Assembly (NCBI RefSeq): GCF_000701665.1
Contig: NZ_JNJN01000003.1
Coordinates: 56,270-120,269, forward strand
Length of the DNA: 64,000 nt
Direction of reading: 5' to 3'
From: Agathobaculum desmolans ATCC 43058
Lineage (GTDB): Bacteria; Bacillota; Clostridia; Oscillospirales; Butyricicoccaceae
The notes under the pieces were generated by a model. The model was not told the origin of the DNA. It saw only the letters and a list, made by a program, of their open reading frames with translations, and searched no databases. Positions 20,497 through 29,666 of this stretch are shown piece by piece (positions within the stretch are counted from its first letter, which is position 1; every line of letters starts with the position of its first letter). Made by a program: the position numbers and the translations under genes.

Positions 20497-21330
20497 CCCT
20501 TTTATGGGCAGCTCTTTGCGGAAAGTGCACGCTCCCCGGTACATGGGGGATTTTCGCCCGCTGCGGCGGGCGGGAATGTTGCCGCACGCGCGGCAGGCGC
20601 ACAAGAGGGGGAGTTCCCCCTCTTGTGAATCACCCCTTTTCCTCGGACAGCGCACGATTTGCTGCCGCAAATCTCCCCTGACCGGGACCGCTGCGAAAAA
20701 ATACGGGGACGTTGCGGGAAGCCGGTTCGCGTGGAAGCCGGAACGGAGAAGAATTTCATGGGTCAGTGCATCCATTCTCCCCTTAGGATGCGAAATGGCT
20801 GGCTTTATTGTGCTCGGCAAGTGGGCGCAAGCCGTTTGGCATTACCCGGCATTTCGCCGCCTGCGGGCGGCGGGGGCGACGTTGCCGCACGCGCGGCAGG
20901 CGCACAAAAGGGGGAATTCCCCCTCTTGTGAATCACCCCTTTTTTCTCGGACGGCGCATGATTTGCTGCCGCAAATCTCCCCTGTCCGGGACCGCTGCGA
21001 AAAAAATACGGGGACGTTGCGGGAGGCCGGTTCGCGGGGAGGTCAGAGCGGAGAAGACCTTCTTGGGTCGGTGCACCCCTTTCTCTTTGGGTGCAGAAAA
21101 GGTGGGGCTTACTGCGTTCGGAAAATGGGTGGAAGCTGTTTGGCGTTACCTGCCTTTACGCGCGCAGCGCGTCCTGAAGGAGGAGGAGGAGATTGACAAG
21201 AGGAGGGGGAACATGGGGTTCCCCCTCCTCTTGCCCGCCCGCGCCGCGCAGGCGCAACATTTCCCGCCCGCCGCAGCGGGCGAAATTTCTTCCTCTTTAA
21301 GGGAACATGCTTTTCACAAATAGAAAAGCA
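20497..21330. repeat. Non-coding array of about 303-bp tandem repeats with an inverted partial copy
   Basis: About 830 bp without a supported gene. The segment GTTGCCGCACGCGCGGCAGG starts at 20578 and again at 20881, a period of 303 bp, and similarity continues through the whole unit (TTCCCCCTCTTGTGAATCAC, TTTGCTGCCGCAAATCTCCC, CGGGACCGCTGCGAAAAAA, TACGGGGACGTTGCGGGA). A third, inverted and shortened copy lies at about 21212-21300 (TTCCCCCTCCTCTTG ... TTTCCCGCCCGCCGCAGCGGGCGAAA). Open frames here differ between copies and show no homology, so they are not called as genes. Confidence 0.7.
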
Positions 21331-21364
21331 AAAAAGCGGAAACCGGATGGGTTTCCGCTTTTTT
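21331..21364. terminator. Terminator of secA (bidirectional)
   Basis: AAAAAGCGGAAACC pairs with GGTTTCCGCTTTTT around a short loop. A and T tracts on both sides allow use in either direction. Confidence 0.88.
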
Positions 21365-21368
21365 CCGC

Positions 21369-24125
21369 TTATTTATAGGGATTATCCGCCTTGAGATAGC
21401 AGCATTTTTTATACTTTTTGCCGCTGCCGCACGGACAGGGATCATTCGGGCCAACCTTTTTGCCCACACGCTTAGGCTCGGGCTTGGTCGTGCCGTCGGA
21501 TGCGCCGGCCGCCGCTGTTTCCTTGGCAACCTGCTCGCGCTTCGGCTCCTCACGGGTGCGCACCTGCGCCAGATAGATCATACGCACGGTATCCTCCCGG
21601 ATCGCATCGATCATCGCATCGAACATGTCAAAGCCCTCGCGCTTATATTCGACAACCGGATCATGCTGACCGTAGGCGCGCAGGCCGATGCCATTGCGCA
21701 GCTCGGTCATCGCGTCGATATGATCCATCCACTTGGTGTCTACGTTCTTGAGCAGCACTACGCGCTCCAGCTCGCGCATGATCGGCGCACCAAGCGCCTG
21801 CTCCTTCGCCTCATATACGGCATGGGCGCGGTCGGTCATCTGGTTGATGAGCTGATCGGCGGTCAGATCATCACATTCCTCCGCAGTGAACACGCAGTCC
21901 TCCGCCGTCAGGAACATACCGACAAACGGGCGGCGTGCCTGCTCGACCATATCCGGTTCAATGACCGTGTGCTCGCCGATTGCGGCATGCACCGCATGCG
22001 CTACCGTATCATCCACCATCTTGAGGATATTTTCCTTTACATCCTTCCCCTCAAGCACCTGCAGGCGCTGGGCATAGATGGTCTGTCGCTGGGTATTGAG
22101 CACATCGTCATACTCCAGCACGTGCTTACGGGTGGCAAAGTTGCGGGATTCAATCTTTTTCTGAGCATTTTCAATCGCACCGGACAGGATCTTCTGGTCG
22201 ATCGGCTCGTCATCCTCGATGCCGAGCGTCTCCATCATCCCCTGGATCTTCTGCGAACCGAACAGACGCATCAGGTCGTCCTCCAGCGAGATATAGAAGC
22301 TGGATTCGCCCGGGTCGCCCTGACGGCCGGCACGGCCGCGCAGCTGGTTGTCGATACGGCGGGATTCATGCCGCTCGGTGCCCAGAATATACAGGCCGCC
22401 CGCTGCACGCACCTTTTCCGCATCCGCATCGGTTTCCTTTTTATATTTCTGATACAGCTCTTCGAACTTTGCGCGGATCGCCAGCACCTCGGGATCATCG
22501 GTCTCCGCATGGCCGTTCGCTTCGTACAGCAGCTCAGGGCTGTAATCGCCCTTTTTCAGCTCATCCAGCGCCATGGTTTCGGCGTTGCCGCCCAGCATGA
22601 TATCCGTGCCGCGGCCCGCCATGTTGGTTGCGATGGTAACCGCGCCCGACTTGCCTGCCTGCGCCACGATTTCAGCCTCGCGCTCGTGATATTTGGCGTT
22701 CAGCACGGTGTGCTTGATGCCCTTGGCCTTGAGGATCTTGGAAAGCTCCTCGGATTTTTCGATCGACACCGTGCCGACCAGAATCGGCTGTCCCTTGGCA
22801 TGGCACGCCTCGATGCGCGCGATGGTCGCCATGATCTTGCCGCGCTCGTTTTTATACACCGCATCCGGATTGTCCTTACGGGCGATCGGCTTGTTGGTCG
22901 GGATCTCGATCACATCCAGCTTGTAGATGTGGCGGAACTCCTCCTCCTCGGTCAGGGCGGTACCGGTCATACCGGAGAGCTTGCCGTACAGGCGGAAGTA
23001 GTTCTGGAAGGTAATGGTGGCCAGCGTTTTGCTCTCGTGCTGCACCTTTACGCCTTCCTTGGCCTCGATGGCCTGATGCAGGCCCTCGTTATAGCGGCGT
23101 CCAAACATCAAACGGCCGGTAAATTCATCGACGATGACGATCTGCCCATCGCGCACCACGTAATCCACGTCGCGCTGCATCACGCCGCGCGCCTTGATCG
23201 CCTGATTGATGTGGTGCTGCAAGGTGGTGTTCGCCGGGTCGGACAGGTTTTCCACGCGGAAGTACGCCTCCGCCCGCGCCTGTCCGTGCGGGGTCAGGGT
23301 CGCGGTGCGCGCCTTTTCGTCCACAATATAATCCGCGTCGATATCGTCCTGCTCTTCCTTGGCATCCACTTCCTTGACGCGCAGGCACTTGAGGCCGACG
23401 GCGAAGCGGTCTGCCATTTCGTAAAGCTGAGAGGATTTTTCGCCCTGTCCTGAGATGATCAGCGGGGTACGCGCCTCGTCCACCAGAATGGAGTCCACCT
23501 CGTCCACAATGGCAAACGCATGGCCGCGCTGCACCATGGACTGCTTGTAGATCGCCATATTATCGCGCAGATAATCAAAGCCGAACTCGTTGTTCGTGCC
23601 ATAGGTGATATCCGCTTCATACATCGCGCGGCGCTTCGCCGGTTCGACCTCGTGGATGACCAGACCGACGGTCAAACCGAGGAAGCGGTATACCTTGCCC
23701 ATCCATTCGCTGTCGCGCTTGGCCAGATAATCGTTCACCGTAACGATGTGCACGCCCTTGCCGGTCAGTGCGTTCAGGTAGGCGGGCAGGGTGGCTACCA
23801 GCGTTTTGCCTTCGCCGGTCTTCATCTCTGCAATACGTCCCTGATGCAGCACAATGCCGCCGATGACCTGCACACGGTAGTGCCGCATCCCAAGCACACG
23901 CCATGCCGCCTCGCGGCAGGTAGCGAACGCTTCGGGCAGCAGATCGTCAAGCGTTTCACCGTTTTGGTAACGGGTCTTAAATTCATCGGTTTTGGCGCGC
24001 AGCTCGGCATCCGTGAGCTTTTTGTACTGCTCTTCGAGCGCATCCACCTTATCCGCGATCGGATAAATCTTTTTCAGCTCGTGCGAGGAATGCGTGCCGA
24101 AAATCTTAGTCAGAAAATTAGCCAT
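21369..24125 (-). CDS. secA: Preprotein translocase ATPase SecA
   Basis: A 918-aa SecA, the motor that pushes unfolded preproteins through SecYEG. It starts [20 protein letters not shown]. Walker A region [20 protein letters not shown], the [13 protein letters not shown] motif, [19 protein letters not shown] and the second helicase motifs ([31 protein letters not shown]) are all present. The C-terminus ends with the zinc-binding SEC-C motif [13 protein letters not shown], which binds SecB or ribosomes in other species. Start 24125 is chosen from homology; the preceding 13 codons of open frame are unlikely to be used. It stands alone on its strand between a repeat array and the divergent rimO. 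Confidence 0.97.
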   Translation of the reverse strand: MANFLTKIFGTHSSHELKKIYPIADKVDALEEQYKKLTDAELRAKTDEFKTRYQNGETLDDLLPEAFATCREAAWRVLGMRHYRVQVIGGIVLHQGRIAEMKTGEGKTLVATLPAYLNALTGKGVHIVTVNDYLAKRDSEWMGKVYRFLGLTVGLVIHEVEPAKRRAMYEADITYGTNNEFGFDYLRDNMAIYKQSMVQRGHAFAIVDEVDSILVDEARTPLIISGQGEKSSQLYEMADRFAVGLKCLRVKEVDAKEEQDDIDADYIVDEKARTATLTPHGQARAEAYFRVENLSDPANTTLQHHINQAIKARGVMQRDVDYVVRDGQIVIVDEFTGRLMFGRRYNEGLHQAIEAKEGVKVQHESKTLATITFQNYFRLYGKLSGMTGTALTEEEEFRHIYKLDVIEIPTNKPIARKDNPDAVYKNERGKIMATIARIEACHAKGQPILVGTVSIEKSEELSKILKAKGIKHTVLNAKYHEREAEIVAQAGKSGAVTIATNMAGRGTDIMLGGNAETMALDELKKGDYSPELLYEANGHAETDDPEVLAIRAKFEELYQKYKKETDADAEKVRAAGGLYILGTERHESRRIDNQLRGRAGRQGDPGESSFYISLEDDLMRLFGSQKIQGMMETLGIEDDEPIDQKILSGAIENAQKKIESRNFATRKHVLEYDDVLNTQRQTIYAQRLQVLEGKDVKENILKMVDDTVAHAVHAAIGEHTVIEPDMVEQARRPFVGMFLTAEDCVFTAEECDDLTADQLINQMTDRAHAVYEAKEQALGAPIMRELERVVLLKNVDTKWMDHIDAMTELRNGIGLRAYGQHDPVVEYKREGFDMFDAMIDAIREDTVRMIYLAQVRTREEPKREQVAKETAAAGASDGTTKPEPKRVGKKVGPNDPCPCGSGKKYKKCCYLKADNPYK

Positions 24126-24283
24126 TGAGTCATTCAGCCTTTCAAAAGGGCAAAACCGCCCCATTTGTTCATAACAGATGTATTATATCATATTTATAAG
24201 GGGAAACAAACATATTTTTTGTAAACGCTGCGGCATTCCCCGCAAACCACCCGCCCGCGGGCGTACCGGTGCAAATTCGGTGG

Positions 24284-24312
24284 ATGACAAAGCACGGGTT
24301 TGGGTGTATAAT
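24284..24312 (+). promoter_or_regulatory. Promoter of rimO-pgsA
   Basis: ATGACA (24284-24289) and TATAAT (24307-24312) are 17 bp apart, with the rimO ribosome binding site AAAAGGAG about 25 bp further on. Confidence 0.65.
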
Positions 24313-24349
24313 ACCCTTGCATCATTATGGGACAAAAAAGGAGAATTCC

Positions 24350-25678
24350 ATGCCGAAAATAGGACTCATCTCGCTCGGCTGCGCCAAAAATCTGGTGGAC
24401 AGCGAGCATATGCTCTTCCTGCTGCGCACGGCAGGGTGGGAAATTACCGAGGACATGGCTGAAGCGGACGTAGGTGTGGTAAACACCTGCGGCTTTATCG
24501 AGGCGGCCAAAAGCGAAGCGATCGAAACCATCCTCGAAACCGCGCAGTACAAACAGTCCGGCTGCATGAAGGGCCTTGTCGTGACCGGCTGCCTTGTGCA
24601 GCGCTATGCGGACGAGATCCGTGCCGAGCTGCCCGAGGTAGACGCGATCTGCGGCACCGGCAGCTATGAAAACATCGTAGAGGCGGCCAACGCCGCGCTC
24701 GGCGGGCAAAAAGCGGCCTATCTGGCAGATATGGCAAGCGCCGCACTTGACGGCACACGTGACCGCCTGACCCCGCCGTACACCGCGTATTTCAAAATTG
24801 CAGAGGGCTGCTCCAACCGCTGCGGCTACTGCATCATTCCCAAGCTGCGCGGGCCGTACCGCTCACGCGGGATGGAGGCGCTGCTTGAGGAAGCGCAGGC
24901 GCTGGCAGAGTCCGGCGTAAAGGAGCTGATCGTCATTGCGCAGGACATCACCAAATACGGTATGGATCTGCCCGAGCATAAGCGCCTGCTGCCCGAACTG
25001 CTGCGCCGCCTGTGCCGAATGGATTTTACTTGGGTGCGCCTGCATTACCTCTACCCCGACCAGATCACGGAGGAGCTGATCGACGTGATCGCATCCGAGG
25101 AGAAGATCGTCAAGTATCTGGATATCCCGCTGCAGCACGTGTCGCGGCGCATCCTGCGCGCGATGCACCGCCCGGGCGACGGGGAGGAATTTGCCGCACT
25201 GATCGCAAACCTGCGGGCACGCATCCCCGGCCTTGTGCTGCGCACGAGCCTGATCGTCGGCCTGCCGGGTGAAACCGAGGACGAATTTGCCGCGCTGTGC
25301 AGCTTTTTGCAGGAAACACAGATCGAGCGCGTGGGCGTGTTTGAGTTCTCGCCCGAGGAAGGCACCGAAGCGGCGGAACTGCCCGACCAGATCGACCCGG
25401 AAACCAAGGCCAACCGCCGCCTGATCGTGGAAGAGCTGCAGTCGGGCGTACTCGATGATTACAACACCTCCCGCCACGGCGAAACCATGCAGGTGCTGTG
25501 CGAGGGCTTTGACGAAGAGCAGCAGCTCTGGTTCGGCCGCACCTACGCCGACTCGGTCGAGGTGGACGGCCATGTGTATTTTGAAAGCGACGCCGCGCCG
25601 CAGCCCGGCGATTTTGTGCCCGTGCTGATCACGGAAAGCCTTGGCGCCGACCTGCTCGGCGTGCAGAAAGGAGAATGA
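24350..25678 (+). CDS. rimO: Ribosomal protein S12 methylthiotransferase RimO
   Basis: A 442-aa radical-SAM enzyme that adds a methylthio group to an aspartate of ribosomal protein S12. UPF0004 domain: MPKIGLISLGCAKNLVDSEH, with further cysteines in NTCGFIEAAKSE and VVTGCLVQRY for the auxiliary cluster. Radical-SAM loop: EGCSNRCGYCIIPKLRG (C-x3-C-x2-C). The end (MQVLCEGFDEEQQLWFGRTY) is the TRAM domain. ATG 24350 follows AAAAGGAG. Its stop is 3 bp before pgsA, so the two are co-transcribed. Confidence 0.95.
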   Translation: MPKIGLISLGCAKNLVDSEHMLFLLRTAGWEITEDMAEADVGVVNTCGFIEAAKSEAIETILETAQYKQSGCMKGLVVTGCLVQRYADEIRAELPEVDAICGTGSYENIVEAANAALGGQKAAYLADMASAALDGTRDRLTPPYTAYFKIAEGCSNRCGYCIIPKLRGPYRSRGMEALLEEAQALAESGVKELIVIAQDITKYGMDLPEHKRLLPELLRRLCRMDFTWVRLHYLYPDQITEELIDVIASEEKIVKYLDIPLQHVSRRILRAMHRPGDGEEFAALIANLRARIPGLVLRTSLIVGLPGETEDEFAALCSFLQETQIERVGVFEFSPEEGTEAAELPDQIDPETKANRRLIVEELQSGVLDDYNTSRHGETMQVLCEGFDEEQQLWFGRTYADSVEVDGHVYFESDAAPQPGDFVPVLITESLGADLLGVQKGE

Positions 25679-25681
25679 CCC

Positions 25682-26386
25682 ATGACCACCGCAAACAAAA
25701 TCACGCTGACGCGCATTGCGATGATCCCGTTTTTCCTCTACTTTGCGTCGCAAACTATGTGTGTCGATAAATATCTTGCCAATATGCAGCCGGTTAATTA
25801 TCTGGAAGGCAGCAAAACCGTCCTGATCCATATTATTATCGCGCTTGTCCTGTTCTGTGTGGCGAGCTTTACCGATTTTCTGGATGGCTATGTCGCCCGC
25901 AAGTACAATCAGGTGACCGACTTCGGCAAGTTTGTCGACCCGCTGGCGGATAAGCTGCTCGTAACCTCGGCGCTTGTGCTGTTCGTCGAGCAGGGCGCAA
26001 TGGCGGGCTGGATGGTATGCGTCATCCTTGCGCGCGAGCTGATCATCACCTCGCTACGCGTAGTCGCGGCGAACAAGGGCCGCGTACTCGCCGCCACATG
26101 GACCGGCAAGGTCAAGACCTGCGTGCAGATCGGCGGCATTATTGCGATTTACCTGTATTACATCGCACAGGGAGCACACCTTTATCAATTCTTCTCCCAA
26201 AGCAGCGCACAGGGAGATGTACTCGGTGTAACCGGTTTGATTACTCCGCTTGCCACAACAGCCGGCCGTCCGATCTTCCTGACGATCGTCGGCTGGGTGA
26301 TGACGCTTGTCACCCTGTATTCCGGCTTTGACTATCTGCGCAAAAACTGGGATATCATCAAGGACGGCGCGGTAAAGGAAAAGTAA
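25682..26386 (+). CDS. pgsA: CDP-diacylglycerol-glycerol-3-phosphate phosphatidyltransferase
   Basis: A 234-aa integral membrane enzyme making phosphatidylglycerol phosphate, the committed step to phosphatidylglycerol and cardiolipin. The CDP-alcohol phosphatidyltransferase signature DFLDGYVARKYNQVTDFGKF followed by VDPLADK has all catalytic Asp residues. Several hydrophobic helices follow (MVCVILARELIITSLRV and others). At 234 aa it is longer than the roughly 180-190 aa of many PgsA proteins, owing to an insertion near residues 25-50 and another around 160-185. It follows rimO closely in one operon. Confidence 0.92.
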   Translation: MTTANKITLTRIAMIPFFLYFASQTMCVDKYLANMQPVNYLEGSKTVLIHIIIALVLFCVASFTDFLDGYVARKYNQVTDFGKFVDPLADKLLVTSALVLFVEQGAMAGWMVCVILARELIITSLRVVAANKGRVLAATWTGKVKTCVQIGGIIAIYLYYIAQGAHLYQFFSQSSAQGDVLGVTGLITPLATTAGRPIFLTIVGWVMTLVTLYSGFDYLRKNWDIIKDGAVKEK

Positions 26387-26416
26387 ATCCCACGGCATAC
26401 AAAAAGCAGGCATGAT

Positions 26417-26645
26417 GAGACTGTCGAAAAACTTGCGTTTTTCCGACAGTCTCTCGATCGAAACCACGCTTTCGATCGAATTTACGCCGGAGAATCGCGC
26501 CCTTTGGACACAATTCCCCGTCGTCTTGTATAAAAACCCACGCGCCGGTCGCGGGTTTTTATGAAAATCGCAGCTTGCTGCCATTTTCTATTGGATGCGC
26601 GCAGCCGCGCGTATTGTGAGCGTTCATCGGTAAAATACTTTTGCG
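26417..26645 (+). repeat. Modular palindromic repeat, type A, copy 3
   Basis: Starts with hairpin AGACTGTCGAAAAACTTG/TTTTTCCGACAGTCT, then TCGATCGAAACCACG/CTTTCGATCGA, GCGCCCTTTGG, TAAAAACCCACGCGCCGGT/CGCGGGTTTTTA, AAAATCGCAGCTTGCTGCC, and GATGCGCGCAGCCGCGCG. About 229 bp; lies directly after pgsA and before a complete terminator. Confidence 0.72.
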
Positions 26646-26647
26646 AT

Positions 26648-26685
26648 AAACAAAGGCACAGGACGACTGTCCTGTGCCTTTGTTT
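26648..26685. terminator. Long perfect terminator downstream of pgsA
   Basis: AAACAAAGGCACAGGAC pairs perfectly over 17 bp with GTCCTGTGCCTTTGTTT around GACT. It can act on both strands. Its left half also occurs at 15839-15857 beside another repeat. Confidence 0.85.
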
Positions 26686-26700
26686 ATGGAAAAGATACGG

Positions 26701-27042
26701 TTATTCGGTTTTTGCTGTGCAGCCGGTGCAGGCCGCGGCTTCTGCCGCCTTGCGGTCCTCGTATGCACGCAGCGTGCCTTCGGTCATATGGCTGAGGGCG
26801 GCGACCCGCTCGTTCAGCATATCCCACATGCACATGGGCAGATGGTCACGGTGGCCGCGGTGGATGGTCACGCACTCAAAGCAGTTGCCGTGATGCGGAC
26901 AGGCTTCCTTGCAGGGGCAGTGATCCCCCGCTTCGCGCACCTGCCGCAGGAATTCCTGCTTGACTTTCCATGCTTCCTGTTTTTTGCCTTCGCGATCCAG
27001 TTGATCCTGTAAAATGGCCAGTTCATTGCCGTCGATCTTCAT
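26701..27042 (-). CDS. Small cysteine-rich putative metal-binding protein
   Basis: A 113-aa protein starting MKIDGNELAILQDQLDREGK, helical for the first 50 residues and then cysteine-rich: HCPCKEACPHHGNCFECVTI, HLPMCMWDML, and CTGCTAK at the end. The Cys/His spacing suggests a zinc or iron-sulfur site and resembles the small CPCK...C..HG.C.EC proteins (DUF6485-like) common in Clostridia. Start 27042 is chosen because the 26 codons upstream lack coding character. No enzymatic function can be assigned. It lies 113 bp after recQ on the same strand and could be co-transcribed. Confidence 0.7.
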   Translation of the reverse strand: MKIDGNELAILQDQLDREGKKQEAWKVKQEFLRQVREAGDHCPCKEACPHHGNCFECVTIHRGHRDHLPMCMWDMLNERVAALSHMTEGTLRAYEDRKAAEAAACTGCTAKTE

Positions 27043-27155
27043 ATGGCTGCGCCTCGCTTTCTGTGATATTTTCAGCATAGCAAAAAAAGCAGACGTTGTC
27101 AAAATATGTGCAGAGCACACATATATTTTGTGAAGTATTCATAAGAATGGGATGA

Positions 27156-29018
27156 TTATTTGGTCGATTTACCGGAGAAGGGCGCATTTTCGCGCTGGTA
27201 GGCAGCAATCTCCTCGAGGAAATCCTCCCCATACCGGTGCGCTTTGGCTTCCCCCACACCGCGCACGGCCAGCAGTTCCATCCGGTTTTTCGGCTGCCGT
27301 GCCGCCATATCTGCAAGCGTTGCGTTGGAAAACACCACATACGGCGGCACACCGGCGCGGGAGGCCAGCCGCGCCCGCAGTGTGCGCAGGCGGTCGAACA
27401 GCACTTCGTCCACTGTGTCTGCAAGCCCATGCGCTGTGCGGGAGGCGGCTTTTTTCTCACGCGGCAGACGCAGGCGCAGTTCCCCGTGTCCGCGCATCAG
27501 GGCATTGCCGGCAGCGGTGAGAAACAGCGCGTGATACCGGTCGGGGTCGCTTTGGAGCAGCCCGCGCTCGAGCAGCGCGTCGATCAGCAGACGCACCCGC
27601 GCCAGCGTCATCTCCGCCATGATGCCGTAGGTGGAAAGGGTATCCAGACGGAACTGGGTGATCTTTTCGCTTTTGCTGCCGGTCAGTACGGCAGCAACGA
27701 TTACCCGCCCAAAGTGCAGCCCGCGTTTGGACAGACGGTATACGCAGGACAGCACCTTCTGTGCGTCCACAGTGGCATCGATCTCCTCGAACACGGTATC
27801 GCAGTTGCCGCAGTGCCCGCAGGAGAGCGGGGAATCCTCTCCGAAATAGCGCAGGATGGTATGCCGCAAGCACTCGGTTGTGGTGGCGTAGTGCGTCATG
27901 CGGCGCAGCCGCTCGCGGTCACGGTCGAGCAGCGCCTGCTGAAGCGCCGGGTCTGTGTTTTCCTCGCCCGCCTCGTGGCTGCGTTCGATCAGGAATTCTG
28001 CCGTGTGCACATCCTGTCCGCTGTACAGCAGGATGCAGTCCGCCGCCGCGCCGTCCCGCCCGGCGCGGCCGGCTTCCTGATAGTAGCTTTCCATATTCTT
28101 GGGCATGTTGTAGTGGATGACAAACGAGACGTTGGATTTGTCAATGCCCATGCCAAACGCATTGGTCGCTACCATGACCGGCGTGCGGTCATACAGGAAA
28201 TCCTCCTGATTGCGGCGGCGTTCCTCAGGGGACAGCCCAGCGTGATACCGCGTAGCGGTGATCCCCTTTGCCAGCAGCATATCGCAGACCTCCTCCACCG
28301 TGCGGCGGGTAGAACAATAGATGATGCCGCTTTGCCCGGCACGGGCCGCCAGCAGGCGCAGAAGCGCCTGCGCCTTGGAGGAGGGACGCTCGACCGAAAA
28401 ATACAGGTTTGGGCGGTCAAAACCGGTGGTCAGCACAAAGGGATCGCGCAGCGCCAGCGCCTGCACGATATCCGCACGCACCGCTTCGGTGGCGGTGGCT
28501 GTAAAGGCGGACAGGCGCGGGCGCACCGGCAGCGCTGCCAGAAAGTCTGCGATTTTTAGATAACTGGGACGGAAATCCTGTCCCCATTGCGAGATGCAGT
28601 GCGCTTCATCCACTGTGACCATGGCAATCGGCACCCGCCGCGCAAAATCGAGAAAGGCGGGGGCGGTCAGCCGTTCAGGGGCGACATAGAGCAGTTTGCA
28701 GCCGCCGTGCTCCGCTTCCCGCAGCACGGCATACATTTCTGCCGGGGGCATGGCACTGTGCAGACAGGCGGCCGGCACCCCTGCTTCATGCAGTGCGCCG
28801 ACCTGATCCTTCATCAGGGAAATCAGCGGTGAAATGACGATGGTCAGTCCGTCGAACAGCAGGGCGGGCACCTGATAACACAGGCTTTTGCCCGCGCCCG
28901 TCGGCATAATGCCGAGCGTATCCCGCCCGGCCAGCACGGCATGCACCAGCTCCGCTTGTCCGGGGCGGAAGCTGTCGTAACCGAAATAGGATTGTAATAT
29001 TTGCTGTGCGGTTGCCAT
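27156..29018 (-). CDS. recQ: ATP-dependent DNA helicase RecQ
   Basis: A 620-aa superfamily 2 helicase, 3'-5', acting in recombinational repair and replication-fork rescue. The order is complete: motif 0 YDSFRPGQAELVHAVL, Walker A MPTGAGKSLCYQVPAL, DEAH box (TVDEAHCISQWGQDFRPSY), motif VI YYQEAGRAGRDG, zinc cysteines (TECLRHTIL ... CGHCGNC), winged-helix RQC domain, and C-terminal HRDC (FDRLRTLRARLASRAGVPPY). Start 29018 (MATAQQILQSYFGYDSF) follows a GGGAGGG site; upstream codons have no homology. Confidence 0.95.
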   Translation of the reverse strand: MATAQQILQSYFGYDSFRPGQAELVHAVLAGRDTLGIMPTGAGKSLCYQVPALLFDGLTIVISPLISLMKDQVGALHEAGVPAACLHSAMPPAEMYAVLREAEHGGCKLLYVAPERLTAPAFLDFARRVPIAMVTVDEAHCISQWGQDFRPSYLKIADFLAALPVRPRLSAFTATATEAVRADIVQALALRDPFVLTTGFDRPNLYFSVERPSSKAQALLRLLAARAGQSGIIYCSTRRTVEEVCDMLLAKGITATRYHAGLSPEERRRNQEDFLYDRTPVMVATNAFGMGIDKSNVSFVIHYNMPKNMESYYQEAGRAGRDGAAADCILLYSGQDVHTAEFLIERSHEAGEENTDPALQQALLDRDRERLRRMTHYATTTECLRHTILRYFGEDSPLSCGHCGNCDTVFEEIDATVDAQKVLSCVYRLSKRGLHFGRVIVAAVLTGSKSEKITQFRLDTLSTYGIMAEMTLARVRLLIDALLERGLLQSDPDRYHALFLTAAGNALMRGHGELRLRLPREKKAASRTAHGLADTVDEVLFDRLRTLRARLASRAGVPPYVVFSNATLADMAARQPKNRMELLAVRGVGEAKAHRYGEDFLEEIAAYQRENAPFSGKSTK

Positions 29019-29208
29019 TGCCCCAGCCCTCCCGGTTTCACAGAATGCATCCATGATATCATTTTGCCGTGCAAAGCGCAAGCCGTGGTTTGCCGGCTTC
29101 CGATTTCTCCTTGAACCGATGCGGGATATGAACAAATCCCCCCGGTTTGTCAAAAGGACAAAGAGGGGGGACGCTCATAGCTGGTACCTGCTTGCTCAGT
29201 TGGAATTT

Positions 29209-29552
29209 CTAACTGTACAGCGACTGCAAATAGGCAAGCAAATCCTCCCTGCCGAGCGGTTCGCAATGGCTCAGCATGCAGTGCCTGCAATCGATCGAAT
29301 GGTTTGCATCAGGGAATGCAATTTACCCGTCTTCATAAACAGCTGCAATTTTTTTGATTTTTGTTTCCCCGTGTTTCAGCATTTCGGCAATGGCGGCCAG
29401 ATGCAGATGGAACAGGGCACATCAATACAGATGCCGGTATAAACAGCGCCGCTTGCAGTTTCTAAAGCACAAGCCACATGACCCGCTGTGCCATGCCGCT
29501 TTAGCTTGACAGGATTTATCATACTGAGTGCAATATTATATATATTTTTCAT
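29209..29552 (-). pseudogene. Decayed cytidine deaminase-family gene
   Basis: Not intact in any frame, but conceptual reading from ATG 29552 gives MKNIYNIALSMINPVKLKRH, then GTAGHVACALETASGAVYTG and ICIDVPCS, matching the start of CDA/blasticidin-deaminase-like proteins. A frame change then leads to LAAIAEMLKHGETKIKKIAA followed by VYEDG, and another to CRHC-containing sequence. The catalytic CAEHAA block and the PCGRC zinc pair are damaged, so it is not functional. The rest of the recQ-aminotransferase gap (29019-29208 and 29553-29666) holds no gene; a coding-like YEIDEGSADLLEEEK stretch near 29620 on the plus strand may be a further relic. Confidence 0.7.
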
Positions 29553-29666
29553 TATGCTTGTCCTTAGTTGTGTTTCGGTTTTCGTTTAATCTGTTTTTCT
29601 GCCTTATTCAACGTATTATGAAATCGACGAAGGCAGCGCCGATCTGCTCGAAGAGGAAAAGAGAGG

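Noticed and set aside
20504..21323. Open frames of up to 230 codons in the tandem array near secA
   Set aside because: The two units are read in different frames, so no conserved product results; no ribosome binding site.
21663..23453. 596-codon open frame opposite secA
   Set aside because: It is a long antisense shadow caused by GC-rich codon bias; its sequence has no domain pattern, and secA on the other strand is certain.
29053..29442. 129-codon plus-strand frame after recQ
   Set aside because: It lies antisense to the cytidine deaminase relic, which explains the region better; no start signals.
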